Below, one piece after another: positions 42,963 to 54,887 of a DNA stretch of 64,000 nucleotides (position 1 is the first letter of the stretch; each line of letters opens with the position of its first letter). This stretch comes from Gammaproteobacteria bacterium (GTDB taxonomy: Bacteria; Pseudomonadota; Gammaproteobacteria; Pseudomonadales; Pseudohongiellaceae): NCBI GenBank assembly GCA_009844085.1, contig VYCF01000073.1, positions 62,001-126,000 on the forward strand. Reading direction: 5' to 3'. Both the position numbers and the translations under genes were made by a program. Below the pieces are notes generated by a model. That model did not search any database. It had not been told where the DNA came from and saw nothing but the letters and a program-made list of their open reading frames with translations.

Positions 42963-44624
42963 CTATATCTCGTTGCGCTGTGCGAACCGATTGATATGGT
43001 CCGCCGCGCGAAAGGCCAACGCCATGATCGTCATGGTCGGCTGGCCGCGGCTTGACGTAACCAGGGAACTGCCGTCGCACAGGAACAGGTTGGGTACGTC
43101 ATGGGAGCGATGGTAGCGGTCGATGACCGAAGTCGAGGGGTCGTCGCCCATGCGGCAGGTGCCGAGCATGTGCGAACTGTTGGTCTGGCCGTCCTCTGGA
43201 TAACTCGCGTGAATTCGCAAGGCGCCTGCGGCTTCCATCATTTCCACCGAACGTTCCATGAAATAGCGCATGGTCGCGATATCGTCCGGATGATCCATGT
43301 ACGTGCAGCGGATCGCCGGACGGCCCCATTTGTCCCGCACTTCCGGATCCAGGGTAATGTTGTTCGAATCGAGCGGCAAGGACGTGGTATGGCCGTCGAA
43401 GGCCGCGGTATGGGTAAATTCCTCTCGAATCCGCGCCTTGTATTCGCTGCCCCAGGTCGGCCCGCCAAGCATGCTGCTCGCGATCGCGGACTCCATCGGA
43501 GTGCCGCTGCGCACCGGGTGGCGTCCGTCGATGCCGCCGCCGCCGTAGAAGCCTTCGGCGGGATCGATTTCGTACCAGTCATGTACGACGCGGGTCGCGG
43601 GTATGCTCTTCCAGGCGTTGACGGGTTCCGGAAACAGTCCGGTAACTTCGCTGTAGCCGTTGAACATGAGATTGCGGCCGACGAAACCGCTGCTGTTGGC
43701 CAGTCCGTCGGGATGCCGGGGCGATTCCGACATCAGCAGCAGCCGCGGCGTTTCCGCGCCATTGGCGCAAAGCACCACGGCCCGGGCGCGCTGGGATTGT
43801 TCCGCGCCGTCCTCTCCGAAATAGACGACCTCGCTGGCGCGCCCGGATTCGTCGGTTTCCACCCGGGAGACCGTGCAATGCGTGCGCAACTCGTAATTGC
43901 CCGAAGCAAGCGCGGCGGGAATCATGGTGATCATCGTGGAGGACTTGGCGTTCACCTCGCAGCCGAATCCGAGGCAGAAACCGCAATGAATGCAGCCCGG
44001 CCTGCCGTTATGGGGCTGGGAAAGAATCGCCACCGGCGCCGGATAGGCGGTATAGCCAAGCGCCCTGGCGCCGCGTTCGAGCAGCACGTCCGAGCCTTTT
44101 ACCGGCATCGGCGGACAGGGATAGTCGCGTGAACGCGGCGGGTCCCAGGGACCTTGCAGGCCGGACACGCCGACCTCCCAGTCGACCCGGGTGTAATAGG
44201 GTTCGAGTTCTTCGTAACGGATCGGCCAATCGGCGAAATTCGTACCGGCGATCGTGCCGCGCACGCTGGCTTCCATGAAATCGATCGGCCGCAGGCGCCA
44301 GTAATTGCCGGAAAAATGCAGGCTGCTGCCGCCGACGTTATGCGCGTAGTTGCATACCCTGTCGCGTACGGTCGCGACTTCGTCCGCGGTTTTGCGGAAA
44401 GTCTGCGGATGACCCTGGCGGTGGCTCCAGGTCAGGTCGTGATTGTTGAATGTGCCCCATTCGTCGTGCCGGAAGTCTGCCGCCTGCAAATGGGGACCCT
44501 GTTCCAGTTGCACGACCGAATGTCCGGCTTCCGCGAGTTCCTTCGCGACGATGCCGCCCGCCGCGCCGGAACCGACGACGACGAAATCGACTTCTTCCCG
44601 GGTCGGGAACGAAGCGCCGGCCAT
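42963..44624 (-). CDS. GMC-family oxidoreductase, gluconate-dehydrogenase-like large subunit
   Basis: 553 aa. It has the FAD-binding VVVGSGAAGGIVAKEL motif near residue 15, a GGSSLHFSGN block, and a C-terminal HMLGTCRMGDDP with the catalytic His region and SRGQPTMTIMALAFRAAD. CIHCGFCLGFGC, a Cys-rich segment around residue 210, is typical of the GMC large subunits paired with subunit 3 proteins. The protein lacks its own signal, so it is probably carried through Tat with the subunit 3 protein encoded 2 nt upstream. It oxidises a polyol or sugar acid. No cytochrome subunit gene is adjacent. Confidence 0.85.
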   Translation of the reverse strand: MAGASFPTREEVDFVVVGSGAAGGIVAKELAEAGHSVVQLEQGPHLQAADFRHDEWGTFNNHDLTWSHRQGHPQTFRKTADEVATVRDRVCNYAHNVGGSSLHFSGNYWRLRPIDFMEASVRGTIAGTNFADWPIRYEELEPYYTRVDWEVGVSGLQGPWDPPRSRDYPCPPMPVKGSDVLLERGARALGYTAYPAPVAILSQPHNGRPGCIHCGFCLGFGCEVNAKSSTMITMIPAALASGNYELRTHCTVSRVETDESGRASEVVYFGEDGAEQSQRARAVVLCANGAETPRLLLMSESPRHPDGLANSSGFVGRNLMFNGYSEVTGLFPEPVNAWKSIPATRVVHDWYEIDPAEGFYGGGGIDGRHPVRSGTPMESAIASSMLGGPTWGSEYKARIREEFTHTAAFDGHTTSLPLDSNNITLDPEVRDKWGRPAIRCTYMDHPDDIATMRYFMERSVEMMEAAGALRIHASYPEDGQTNSSHMLGTCRMGDDPSTSVIDRYHRSHDVPNLFLCDGSSLVTSSRGQPTMTIMALAFRAADHINRFAQRNEI

Positions 44625-44626
44625 GC

Positions 44627-45211
44627 CTATTGCCCTCCCCTGTTCATGTAATCCTCGTCGTAGTAGCCGAAGGGCGGCTGCCAGACGGGGCGTGGATCAT
44701 AGCCGATCAGTTCATAGCCGACCCCGTCGCGGTTGCCACCGTATGCCGGCAAGGCGAACATGCCGGCGACGGTGAGATAGCGAATCGTCGCAAAGAATTC
44801 GGTATTTTCGATCTCGCGCAGCAGTTGGTCCTGTTGCTCGGCGCTCAATATGGAAAAACTCGCGGCCTGGAATTCGGCGTTTGCCCGGTTTTGCAATTCT
44901 CCCAGCCCGTCGCGCAGAATCTGCAATTCCCGTTCGCGCTGATCGCCGAGCACGGTGTCCATGAAATGCACGGCGCCGGCTTCGCGGGCGCCGGGTGTGT
45001 CATCCGGCGGAATGATACGGTCGGCGATGGCGGCGAATTCCTCCGCCTCTTCGCTGCCGAGAAGTTGCAGGCCGATGCCGTCGAGCTGATTCTGCGCGGA
45101 GCGGGAGCACGCGGCGAGTATCGCCGGCATGCTGAGCACGATCGCCGAACGCGGCAATGCTTCCAGAGTCGATTTCAGCAATTCGCGGCGGGAAAGAATG
45201 TGGCGTTGCAT
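44627..45211 (-). CDS. Gluconate 2-dehydrogenase subunit 3 family protein, Tat-exported
   Basis: 194 aa from the ATG at 45211, giving a twin-arginine leader SRRELLKS followed by a hydrophobic stretch and a lipobox-like ILAAC. FAAIADRIIPPDDTPGAREAGAV is the family's hallmark block. It partners the GMC large subunit encoded 2 nt downstream and supplies its export signal. The upstream side faces the divergent DUF2141 gene across a repeat-containing 170-nt region. Confidence 0.85.
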   Translation of the reverse strand: MQRHILSRRELLKSTLEALPRSAIVLSMPAILAACSRSAQNQLDGIGLQLLGSEEAEEFAAIADRIIPPDDTPGAREAGAVHFMDTVLGDQRERELQILRDGLGELQNRANAEFQAASFSILSAEQQDQLLREIENTEFFATIRYLTVAGMFALPAYGGNRDGVGYELIGYDPRPVWQPPFGYYDEDYMNRGGQ

Positions 45212-45270
45212 ATTCCGACCAGGTCGACCCCCCTTGTGACCAGCGGCCAATATAGCACAAGAGCATCCCG

Positions 45271-45304
45271 TATTGCCGTTTCGTTCCCGCTATTGCCGTT
45301 TCGT
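45271..45304. promoter_or_regulatory. 14-bp direct repeats, possible LytTR-type regulator site
   Basis: TATTGCCGTTTCGT occurs at 45271-45284 and 45291-45304, a period of exactly 20 bp (about two helical turns), between the divergent subunit-3 and DUF2141 genes. The core CCGTTTCGT resembles the CCGTTCGTC half-site I recall for AlgR, a LytTR-class regulator, and a LytTR gene lies 3 kb away at 48358. The link is inference. Confidence 0.45.
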
Positions 45305-45340
45305 CGCATGGGCGTTGCCAAGCACGATTCCACGGCGCTA

Positions 45341-45365
45341 GATTTGACCGCAAGTCAGTCAAATC
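45341..45365. promoter_or_regulatory. Inverted repeat upstream of the DUF2141 gene
   Basis: Arms GATTTGAC (45341-45348) and GTCAAATC (45358-45365) are perfect over 8 bp with a 9-nt spacer, 18 nt before the ATG at 45383. It could be an operator for a dimeric regulator or an RNA hairpin in the leader. Confidence 0.4.
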
Positions 45366-45382
45366 CGCATGGGAGCACGATC

Positions 45383-45811
45383 ATGAATACGACCAAACTC
45401 ATCAAGGCCTGCCTGCTCGCCGCAGCGCTCGGAGTCTATACCCAGGTAGCAGCCGACACCTTGACCATCGTCATCGAGGACATCCGTGACGCCAGCGGCA
45501 CGGTGCAGGTCCAGGTGCTTGCCGGGCAGGCGCAATTCGAAGGCGGCGGCGCGGTCGCGCAATTCCTCGAGCCGGCGGTTGAAGGTTCATTGACAGTGGT
45601 AGCCGAAGACCTGCCGCCTGGAGAGTACGCCATCAGGATCATGCACGACGTGAACGGCAATGACGAACTCGACGCAAACTTCTTCGGCGCGCCCACCGAG
45701 CCCTACACCATTTCCAACAACGCCAAGGGCATGTTCGGTCCGGCCTCCTGGGAAGACGCGCGCTTCGTGCTCGAAGGCGAAGTCACCCAGGTAATCAGCC
45801 TGGTTCACTAG
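45383..45811 (+). CDS. DUF2141 domain secreted protein
   Basis: 142 aa from the ATG at 45383 with GGGAG 7 nt upstream; the frame is open much further upstream but overlaps the antisense GMC genes. It has a signal peptide ending TQVAAD, then a small beta-sandwich typical of DUF2141: LPPGEYAIRIMHDVNGNDELD and GAPTEPYTISNNAKG. Periplasmic or surface protein of unknown function. It lies 14 nt upstream of the carotenoid oxygenase gene and probably shares its transcript. Confidence 0.8.
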   Translation: MNTTKLIKACLLAAALGVYTQVAADTLTIVIEDIRDASGTVQVQVLAGQAQFEGGGAVAQFLEPAVEGSLTVVAEDLPPGEYAIRIMHDVNGNDELDANFFGAPTEPYTISNNAKGMFGPASWEDARFVLEGEVTQVISLVH

Positions 45812-45825
45812 CGAGGAACCACAAA

Positions 45826-47355
45826 ATGCAACGACGTGAATTTTCGAAACTTCTCGCGCTGCTGGCCTGCCCATGGCCGGCCGGCGCCCTGGCCCAGGCC
45901 GGCGATTCGGATTGGTCCGGACAGTTCGCGCAAGCGCTGGAAGAATTTCCCTGGCTGGCCGCCTGGGGCAACATCGATCGCGACCACTACAGCAGCGATG
46001 CAATGATCTCGGGCCGCTGGCCCGAGGAGTTGAATGGCACGCTGTACCGCACCGGTCCGGCCGGGCACGAAGCCTACGGTTATCGCAACCACCACTGGTT
46101 CGACGGCGACGGCATGGTGCACGCTTATCGAATCGGCGGCGATGGCGTCCGGCACGAGGCGCGGCTGGTGGAAACCGCCAAGGTCAAGGCGGAGCGAGCC
46201 GCCGGCCGCGCCCTGTATCCGGGCCTGGCGGCAGCGCCCCCCGGCGCCGTCGGATCGACCGGTCCCGACGATCAGAATCCAGCGAACACCAGCATTCTCC
46301 ATCACCATGGCCGCCTGCTGGCGCTCTGGGAAGCCGGCAGCCCTTATGAAATCGATCCGGATGATCTGTCCACCGTGGGCCCGTATTCGTTTGCCGAACC
46401 CGGCGGCGGTTCAAGCATGCGAGGGGTGCCGTTTTCCGCCCACCCCCGGGTCGATGCCGACGGCAGCGTTTGGAATTTCGGCTATGCCTCGGCCGCGGGC
46501 CTGCTGGTGTTCTGGCATATCGGCGCCGACGGTTCCTTGCTGAACGCGGGACGCGTGGCGGTCGACCCGATGACGATGCCCCACGATTTCGTCGTTACCG
46601 AACGGCACCTGGTGCTGTTGCTGCCGCCCTTCCACTACCGGCCGCAGGCGAACGCCGAGGGTTTCCTCAACATGCACGAATGGCGGCCGGAAGATCCTTG
46701 CCGCGTTCTGGTAGTGGACAAGAACGACCTGTCCAGCCATTTCTTCCTGGAACTGCCCGCGCAGTGGGTCTTCCATTTCGGCAACGCCTGGGAAGACAGC
46801 GCCGGTGTCATCCGCTTCGACGCCGCCAGGGCGCCGGACCCCAGCATCATGACCGAGACCTTTACGGAAATCATGCGCGGCAATCCCGATTACGGCAGAG
46901 CCGCGCGTCATTACGGCTACCGGCTCGATACGCGGGCGCGGACGATTTCCGAGGAAGCCATGCTCGAGCCCGGGATATTCACCGAGTTTCCGAGTATTGA
47001 CCCGAGAGTGAGCTGCCGACAGTATCGCAAGATCGTCTTTCTCTCCCAAAACGAGGCCGATCCGGCGGAACACGGAACATTGAACGAGGTCAATCTGTTC
47101 GATATCGAGAGCGGGCGGCGCGACTACTTCCGCTATCCGGACACCCGGATCCCGGAAGAACATCTGTACGTGCCGCGGCCCGGCAGCGAACCCGAGACCG
47201 GCGGCTGGATTCTCGGCTCCGCTTTCGACTGGTCGCAGGGGAAACAGATTCTCAATCTGTTCGATGCCGAACGGGTTGCCGATGGCCCGGTGGCCACGGC
47301 TGAATTACCCTACGCAATTCCACTTGGATTGCATGGCAAGTTTGTAGCGGGGTGA
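45826..47355 (+). CDS. Tat-exported carotenoid cleavage oxygenase-family protein
   Basis: 509 aa, RPE65/CCD seven-bladed fold. The four iron-ligand histidines can be placed at H206 (FSAHPRVD), H253 (TMPHDFVV), H317 (VFHFGNAW) and H503 (GLHGKF). Non-haem Fe(II) enzymes of this family cleave carotenoid or stilbene double bonds with O2. The N-terminus MQRREFSKLLALLACPWPAG is a twin-arginine signal, so the enzyme should act in the periplasm; that fits phenolic or lignin-derived stilbenes as well as carotenoids. Followed after 4 nt by the sensor kinase gene. Confidence 0.83.
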   Translation: MQRREFSKLLALLACPWPAGALAQAGDSDWSGQFAQALEEFPWLAAWGNIDRDHYSSDAMISGRWPEELNGTLYRTGPAGHEAYGYRNHHWFDGDGMVHAYRIGGDGVRHEARLVETAKVKAERAAGRALYPGLAAAPPGAVGSTGPDDQNPANTSILHHHGRLLALWEAGSPYEIDPDDLSTVGPYSFAEPGGGSSMRGVPFSAHPRVDADGSVWNFGYASAAGLLVFWHIGADGSLLNAGRVAVDPMTMPHDFVVTERHLVLLLPPFHYRPQANAEGFLNMHEWRPEDPCRVLVVDKNDLSSHFFLELPAQWVFHFGNAWEDSAGVIRFDAARAPDPSIMTETFTEIMRGNPDYGRAARHYGYRLDTRARTISEEAMLEPGIFTEFPSIDPRVSCRQYRKIVFLSQNEADPAEHGTLNEVNLFDIESGRRDYFRYPDTRIPEEHLYVPRPGSEPETGGWILGSAFDWSQGKQILNLFDAERVADGPVATAELPYAIPLGLHGKFVAG

Positions 47356-47359
47356 TCGC

Positions 47360-48361
47360 TTGCGCCTGATATCGTTCCTGCACGTCGGCCTGTTTTCGCT
47401 TGCGATCGCCGTCCTCGTCTGGTGGCTGATTGAAGCCGGCAGCTTCCTGCAGGTCGTGGTCGTATCGCTGAGCATTGGCTGGTCGGTCAATCTCGCCTTC
47501 GTGCTGGGACATGATCGTCTGATCCAATGGATCGGTCCCTGGCTCGCGCCGGCGCCCGTTGTCGCACTCGGCCTCACGCTTGGCCTGTTGCTCGCAGGCA
47601 CGTTTGTTACAGGCCAGCCATTGATGTTCTTTTCGCAGGATTTCAGCACCCTGGCGCTGGGCCTGTTCTTCGGGATTACGGGATTTCTCATCTTCAGCGC
47701 CCGCGAGCGCCTGCGAAGAACCGGGCAACTCCTCGCCGACGCCGAACTGAAACAATCGCAACAGGAAAAACTGCTCGCCGAAACCGAACTCAAGCTGATG
47801 CAGGCACAGATCGAACCGCATTTCCTGTTCAATACCTTGTCCAACATCACGCAACTGATCCGTTCGAACCCGGATCTGGCGGTGGAGACGCTGGAAAATC
47901 TCACGACCTTGCTGCGGGGTTCGCTTGCGCGCACGCGCTCAAGCGAGAGTACCCTCAGCCAGGAAATTGATTTTGCCGAGGCCTACCTGGCGATCCAGGC
48001 CACCCGCATGCAGGGCCGATTGCGCTACCAACTCGACTTGCCGGAAGAATTGCGCGAAATTCCTGTTCCGCCGCTGCTGATTCAGCCATTGCTCGAGAAC
48101 GCCGTACTCCACGGCATAGCAACTGATCCCGAAGGCGGAGAGGTTTCATTCACCGCCAGGCGAATCGACGATGAACTGATTCTCGGAGTGAGTGACACCG
48201 GCGTCGGCATCGGCGAAACCGGTGCGGCAAACGGCACTGGCTTGCGCAACGTGCGCGACCGCCTGCGCTTGCGTTACGGTCCGGAAGCAGCGCTAGAGTT
48301 GACACCAGCCTCTCCGCGCGGAGTCAATGCCTTGATCAGCATTCCCCTGGCAAAGTCATGA
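47360..48361 (+). CDS. LytS/YehU-type sensor histidine kinase
   Basis: 333 aa from a TTG at 47360 with GGGG upstream. Four N-terminal membrane helices (to about residue 85), a polar coiled linker, then the phosphoacceptor QIEPHFLFN with H154. The ATP-binding domain has PLLIQPLLENAVLHG (N-box) and GVSDTGVGIG. It overlaps the response regulator by ATGA and follows the carotenoid oxygenase gene by 4 nt, so it may sense a signal related to that operon. Confidence 0.86.
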   Translation: MRLISFLHVGLFSLAIAVLVWWLIEAGSFLQVVVVSLSIGWSVNLAFVLGHDRLIQWIGPWLAPAPVVALGLTLGLLLAGTFVTGQPLMFFSQDFSTLALGLFFGITGFLIFSARERLRRTGQLLADAELKQSQQEKLLAETELKLMQAQIEPHFLFNTLSNITQLIRSNPDLAVETLENLTTLLRGSLARTRSSESTLSQEIDFAEAYLAIQATRMQGRLRYQLDLPEELREIPVPPLLIQPLLENAVLHGIATDPEGGEVSFTARRIDDELILGVSDTGVGIGETGAANGTGLRNVRDRLRLRYGPEAALELTPASPRGVNALISIPLAKS

Positions 48362-49092
48362 CCACCGCGCTGATTCTCGAGGACGAACCGCTGCTCGCCG
48401 AGCAGTTGCGCGACAAGCTCGCGTTGCTGTGGCCGGAACTGGATATCGTTGGCATGCCCGCCCAAGGCGGGGAAGCTCTGCGTCTTGCGAGCGAAGCGGA
48501 GCCCGATATCGCCTTCCTTGATATCCGCCTGCCAGGCATGTCCGGGCTCGAAGTGGCCGCCGCGCTGCCCGCCCACACCAGGGTGGTATTCGTCACCGCT
48601 TACGACGAATTCGCCGTCGAAGCCTTTCGCGCCGCAGCGGTGGACTATCTGCTCAAGCCGGTCAGCGACGAGCGCCTAGCGGCCACTATCGAACGGCTGC
48701 GGCGTGAAGGGAATCAGAACCGGGAAGAATTGCTCGCGCTCCTGCAGCAGGTCAGCGCCGCGCCGTCCTGGCTGCAATGGGTCCGCGCCGGGCTTGGGGA
48801 TACCACGGTGCTCGTGCCGGTGGACGAGGTCGTCTATTTTCGCGCTGACGCCAAGTACACCAGCGTCATGACTCGCGAGCGCGAACACCACGTGCGGCGC
48901 GCCATCAGCCAGTTGGAGTCGCAACTCGATCCGGACAAGTTCTGGCGCATCCATCGTGGAATCATCGTGCGCGTCGACCAGATCGCCTCCGCCAGCCGCG
49001 ACTTGCGCGGCCGCTATGTGCTCACCCTCCGGGACCGCCCCGAAAAACTGCGCTCCAGCCAGGCTTACGGCCATCTGTTCAAGCACATGTAG
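48358..49092 (+). CDS. LytTR-family response regulator
   Basis: 244 aa. It has a receiver domain with acidic ILEDEPL, phosphoacceptor D55 in FLDIRLPG, and K in LLKPVSD, then a LytTR DNA-binding domain (VDEVVYFRADAKYTSV to FWRIHRGIIV). Partner of the preceding kinase by a 4-nt overlap. LytTR proteins bind paired direct repeats; a candidate pair lies at 45271-45304 ahead of the DUF2141/oxygenase genes. Confidence 0.88.
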   Translation: MTTALILEDEPLLAEQLRDKLALLWPELDIVGMPAQGGEALRLASEAEPDIAFLDIRLPGMSGLEVAAALPAHTRVVFVTAYDEFAVEAFRAAAVDYLLKPVSDERLAATIERLRREGNQNREELLALLQQVSAAPSWLQWVRAGLGDTTVLVPVDEVVYFRADAKYTSVMTREREHHVRRAISQLESQLDPDKFWRIHRGIIVRVDQIASASRDLRGRYVLTLRDRPEKLRSSQAYGHLFKHM

Positions 49093-49176
49093 ACCTGCTG
49101 GCAAAAAATCCCGCTCCGGGAGACAATCCGCAACTTTGAATCGACCGCCCTTAGGGGTCTGGCGCTGGTGAGGCTT

Positions 49177-51807
49177 ATGAAAAACCTGATTCCCGTTTTA
49201 CTTCTGGCCTGGATGTTATGCCCTGTCGCGGTGGCGCAATCTCCCGCCAGAGCTACGCCGTTTTATCCGCCCGGAATCGACTTCGATCCGGACATCCCGC
49301 GCCCGGAATCGGTCATCGGTCACCCGTTGGGCGAACGCATTGCCCGTAATGACTTGCTGGTGCGGTATCTGCGCATGCTGGCGGAAATGTCTCCGAGAAT
49401 TACGGTGGAGGACATCGCCTATACGCATGAAGGCCGCCCGATTCTCGGATTGACCATCACCAGCCCGGAAAATCACCAGCGTCTGGATGCGATCAAGACG
49501 GCCCATGTCGCTCTCAGCGACCCCGGCAGCACCCAGGAAGTCGACGCGGACATGCCGGTAGTCACCTGGCTGAATTACGGCGTGCATGGGGCAGAAGTAA
49601 GCTCCACCGATTCCTCGATGGCGGTGGCTTACCATCTGGCCGCGGCCCAAGGCGCCGAGATCGAAGCCACACTTGAGCAAAGCGTCATCATTCTCATTGC
49701 CGTGTTCAATCCCGACGGCAACAGCCGCATGTCCGCATGGAATCATATGTACGGCGCCAACGTGCCGGTTACGGACCCGCGACACCAATTGCACAACACC
49801 TTCTGGCCTGGAGGGCGCACCAACCATTACTGGTTCGATCTCAATCGGCAATGGCTGATCCTCCAGCATCCCGAGCCGCGGGGATGGGTGGCGAAATTCC
49901 ACCAATGGCGGCCGAACATTACCGTCGATTACCACGAGATGGGACAGAGCAGCACGTATTACTTTCATCCGGGGGTCCCCGACCGCACCTTTCCCTACAT
50001 ACCGCGGAGATCCATGGAACTGCTCGACGAGGTAGCCGAGCGGCCCCGTACGTGGCTCGACAGCGAGCAGCGGCTCTACTTCAACGAGGAGGGATACGAC
50101 AACTTCTACATCGGCAAGGGTTCGACCTATCCCCACATGCACGCGAGCATGGGCATGCTGTTCGAACAGGCCGGCAGCGAAGGGCTGCTCGATACGCCCC
50201 ACGGCATTCTGTCGTTCCGAGACAATGTCCGCACACAATATCGCACCTCGCTGGAAATGATCCGCGCAGGCGTGGAAATGCGCGGCGAGTTGCTGCAATT
50301 CCAGCGCGATTTCTCCCGTGAAACGCCTGAACTCGCGGCTGACGATGAAGTGAAAGCCTATGTTTTTTCTTCTCACGGCGATCCCGCCAGAGCCTACCAT
50401 GCGATAGATCTGCTGAATCGGCACCAGATCAGCGTGCAGCGGCTCAACCAGGACATTGAAGCGGGCGGGATGAGCTTTTCTTCCGCGGATTCCTACGTCG
50501 TGCAAACCGATCAGGCGCAATACCGCATGGTCAAGGCCCTGTTCGAACTGATCACGGAGTTCGAAGACGAGACTTTCTACGACGTGTCCGCATGGACGCT
50601 GCCCTTGGCTTTCGATTTTGAATACGCGCCTCTCGATGCCGGAGATATTCGCGGGAACGTGATCGGCGACGAAGTTCGCGCCGAGTTCCCGGTTGCTCCA
50701 GAACCCGCCGAGGCCCGCTTCGCCTATCTTTTTTCCTGGTCGAATTACTATGCGCCGCGGGCGCTGTACCGATTGCTAGACGCCGGCGTGCGGCCCAAGG
50801 CGGCAACGAGACCCTTGACAGTCACCGACAGCGGCGGAGAAGCGGTCAGTCTCGACGCGGGCGCGATACTGGTTCCGCTGGGCTGGCAAGGCGGCGATCT
50901 GGAAGACGCGGAGATTCACGAGTTGATGAGCGCGATCGCAATGGAAGACGGCATCGCCGTACACGCGGTGGACAGCGGCCATACGCCGGTCGCAGGAATG
51001 GACCTCGGGAGCAACAGCTTCGCCAACATCCCCTTGCCGAAAGTGCTATTGCTGGTGGGTGAAAGCATCCAGGCCTACGACGCCGGCGAAGTCTGGCATC
51101 AGCTCGATGCGCGCATGAAGATGCCGGTTCACATGGTCGAGAAACGGCATCTTGGCGGTACCGATTTGCGCGATTACAGCCATATCGTGCTCGTCGGCGG
51201 CAGCCATGGCGACTTGTCCCGGCATAGCGACGAAATCGACCGCTGGGTCCGACGGGGAGGTACGCTGGTTGGCATCCGCCAGGGCGCGCGCTGGGCCGTG
51301 GACAATATTCTCCACCCCGACGATTCGGGCACTGAATCCGATTCTGAAATCGAAGTCGAAGTCCGGATTGACGGCGACGGAAACGAAACGGCGACCACTG
51401 CCGAGACCGCGCGATTCGACTACGCCGACAAGGACGACATCGAGGCCCAGGACATAATCGGTGGCGCGATCTTCCAGGGCGACCTCGACAACACTCACCC
51501 CATCGGATTCGGCATCAATGACCGCGCCATCGCAAGTCATCGCAATTCCCTGATTGCCTTCGACCCGCCGGACAATCCGTGGGCGAGCCTGATCCGGATA
51601 CCCGACAACGCCCTGTTGTCCGGGTTTGCCTCGGCCGAAAACCAGGCGGCGTTGGCGGGGAAAGCGATGGCGGTCGCCGAGCGGCACGGCAGCGGCAGCG
51701 TCATCGCGTTTGCCGACAACCCGAATTTCCGCGCCTACTTCTTCGGCACCAACAAGCTGTTCATGAACAGCCTGTTTTTCTCCCTGGCGTTCGATCGGCC
51801 GCGCTGA
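49177..51807 (+). CDS. Secreted M14 zinc carboxypeptidase with C-terminal GATase-like domain
   Basis: 876 aa from the ATG at 49177 (GTGAGG upstream; GTG at 49168 also in frame), with a signal peptide ending AVAQS. The zinc site HGAE lies in LNYGVHGAEVS, with later FNPDGNSRMSAWNH and DYHEMG carrying further ligand/catalytic candidates. Around residues 620-720 VLLLVGESIQAYDAG and HIVLVGGSHGDLSRH resemble a ThuA/class-I amidotransferase-like domain, an arrangement found in large exported M14 proteins. It probably digests peptides in the periplasm. Confidence 0.82.
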   Translation: MKNLIPVLLLAWMLCPVAVAQSPARATPFYPPGIDFDPDIPRPESVIGHPLGERIARNDLLVRYLRMLAEMSPRITVEDIAYTHEGRPILGLTITSPENHQRLDAIKTAHVALSDPGSTQEVDADMPVVTWLNYGVHGAEVSSTDSSMAVAYHLAAAQGAEIEATLEQSVIILIAVFNPDGNSRMSAWNHMYGANVPVTDPRHQLHNTFWPGGRTNHYWFDLNRQWLILQHPEPRGWVAKFHQWRPNITVDYHEMGQSSTYYFHPGVPDRTFPYIPRRSMELLDEVAERPRTWLDSEQRLYFNEEGYDNFYIGKGSTYPHMHASMGMLFEQAGSEGLLDTPHGILSFRDNVRTQYRTSLEMIRAGVEMRGELLQFQRDFSRETPELAADDEVKAYVFSSHGDPARAYHAIDLLNRHQISVQRLNQDIEAGGMSFSSADSYVVQTDQAQYRMVKALFELITEFEDETFYDVSAWTLPLAFDFEYAPLDAGDIRGNVIGDEVRAEFPVAPEPAEARFAYLFSWSNYYAPRALYRLLDAGVRPKAATRPLTVTDSGGEAVSLDAGAILVPLGWQGGDLEDAEIHELMSAIAMEDGIAVHAVDSGHTPVAGMDLGSNSFANIPLPKVLLLVGESIQAYDAGEVWHQLDARMKMPVHMVEKRHLGGTDLRDYSHIVLVGGSHGDLSRHSDEIDRWVRRGGTLVGIRQGARWAVDNILHPDDSGTESDSEIEVEVRIDGDGNETATTAETARFDYADKDDIEAQDIIGGAIFQGDLDNTHPIGFGINDRAIASHRNSLIAFDPPDNPWASLIRIPDNALLSGFASAENQAALAGKAMAVAERHGSGSVIAFADNPNFRAYFFGTNKLFMNSLFFSLAFDRPR

Positions 51808-51846
51808 CAAACCGTTGTGGCCTGCCCCGCCCGAAGTCAAAAGTCT

Positions 51847-54699
<2,853 letters not shown>

Positions 54700-54887
54700 G
54701 TTCCTGCCGGTTGCGGAGCCAAACGGCTAATTATCCGCCAAGCTCTCACGTCGGGCAAATCCGGCTTACTTGATATTGGTTGACGGAAACTACAAAAAGA
54801 CTGGAAGAAATTAAGCGGGTTTTAGATCAATGGTATAGACTTGGAAGAGGACGAATTAACCCGGCAACCGGAATTCAGGAGGCAGAT

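Noticed and set aside
54700-54887. Possible LexA (SOS) box between uvrA and ssb
   Set aside because: No CTG-N10-CAG sequence was found in the gap on either strand by eye, so SOS control is not claimed.
54780-54887. 36-residue N-terminal extension of SSB
   Set aside because: SSB proteins begin at [10 protein letters not shown]; the GTG at 54888 has AGGAGG at ideal spacing, and the extension has no such site.
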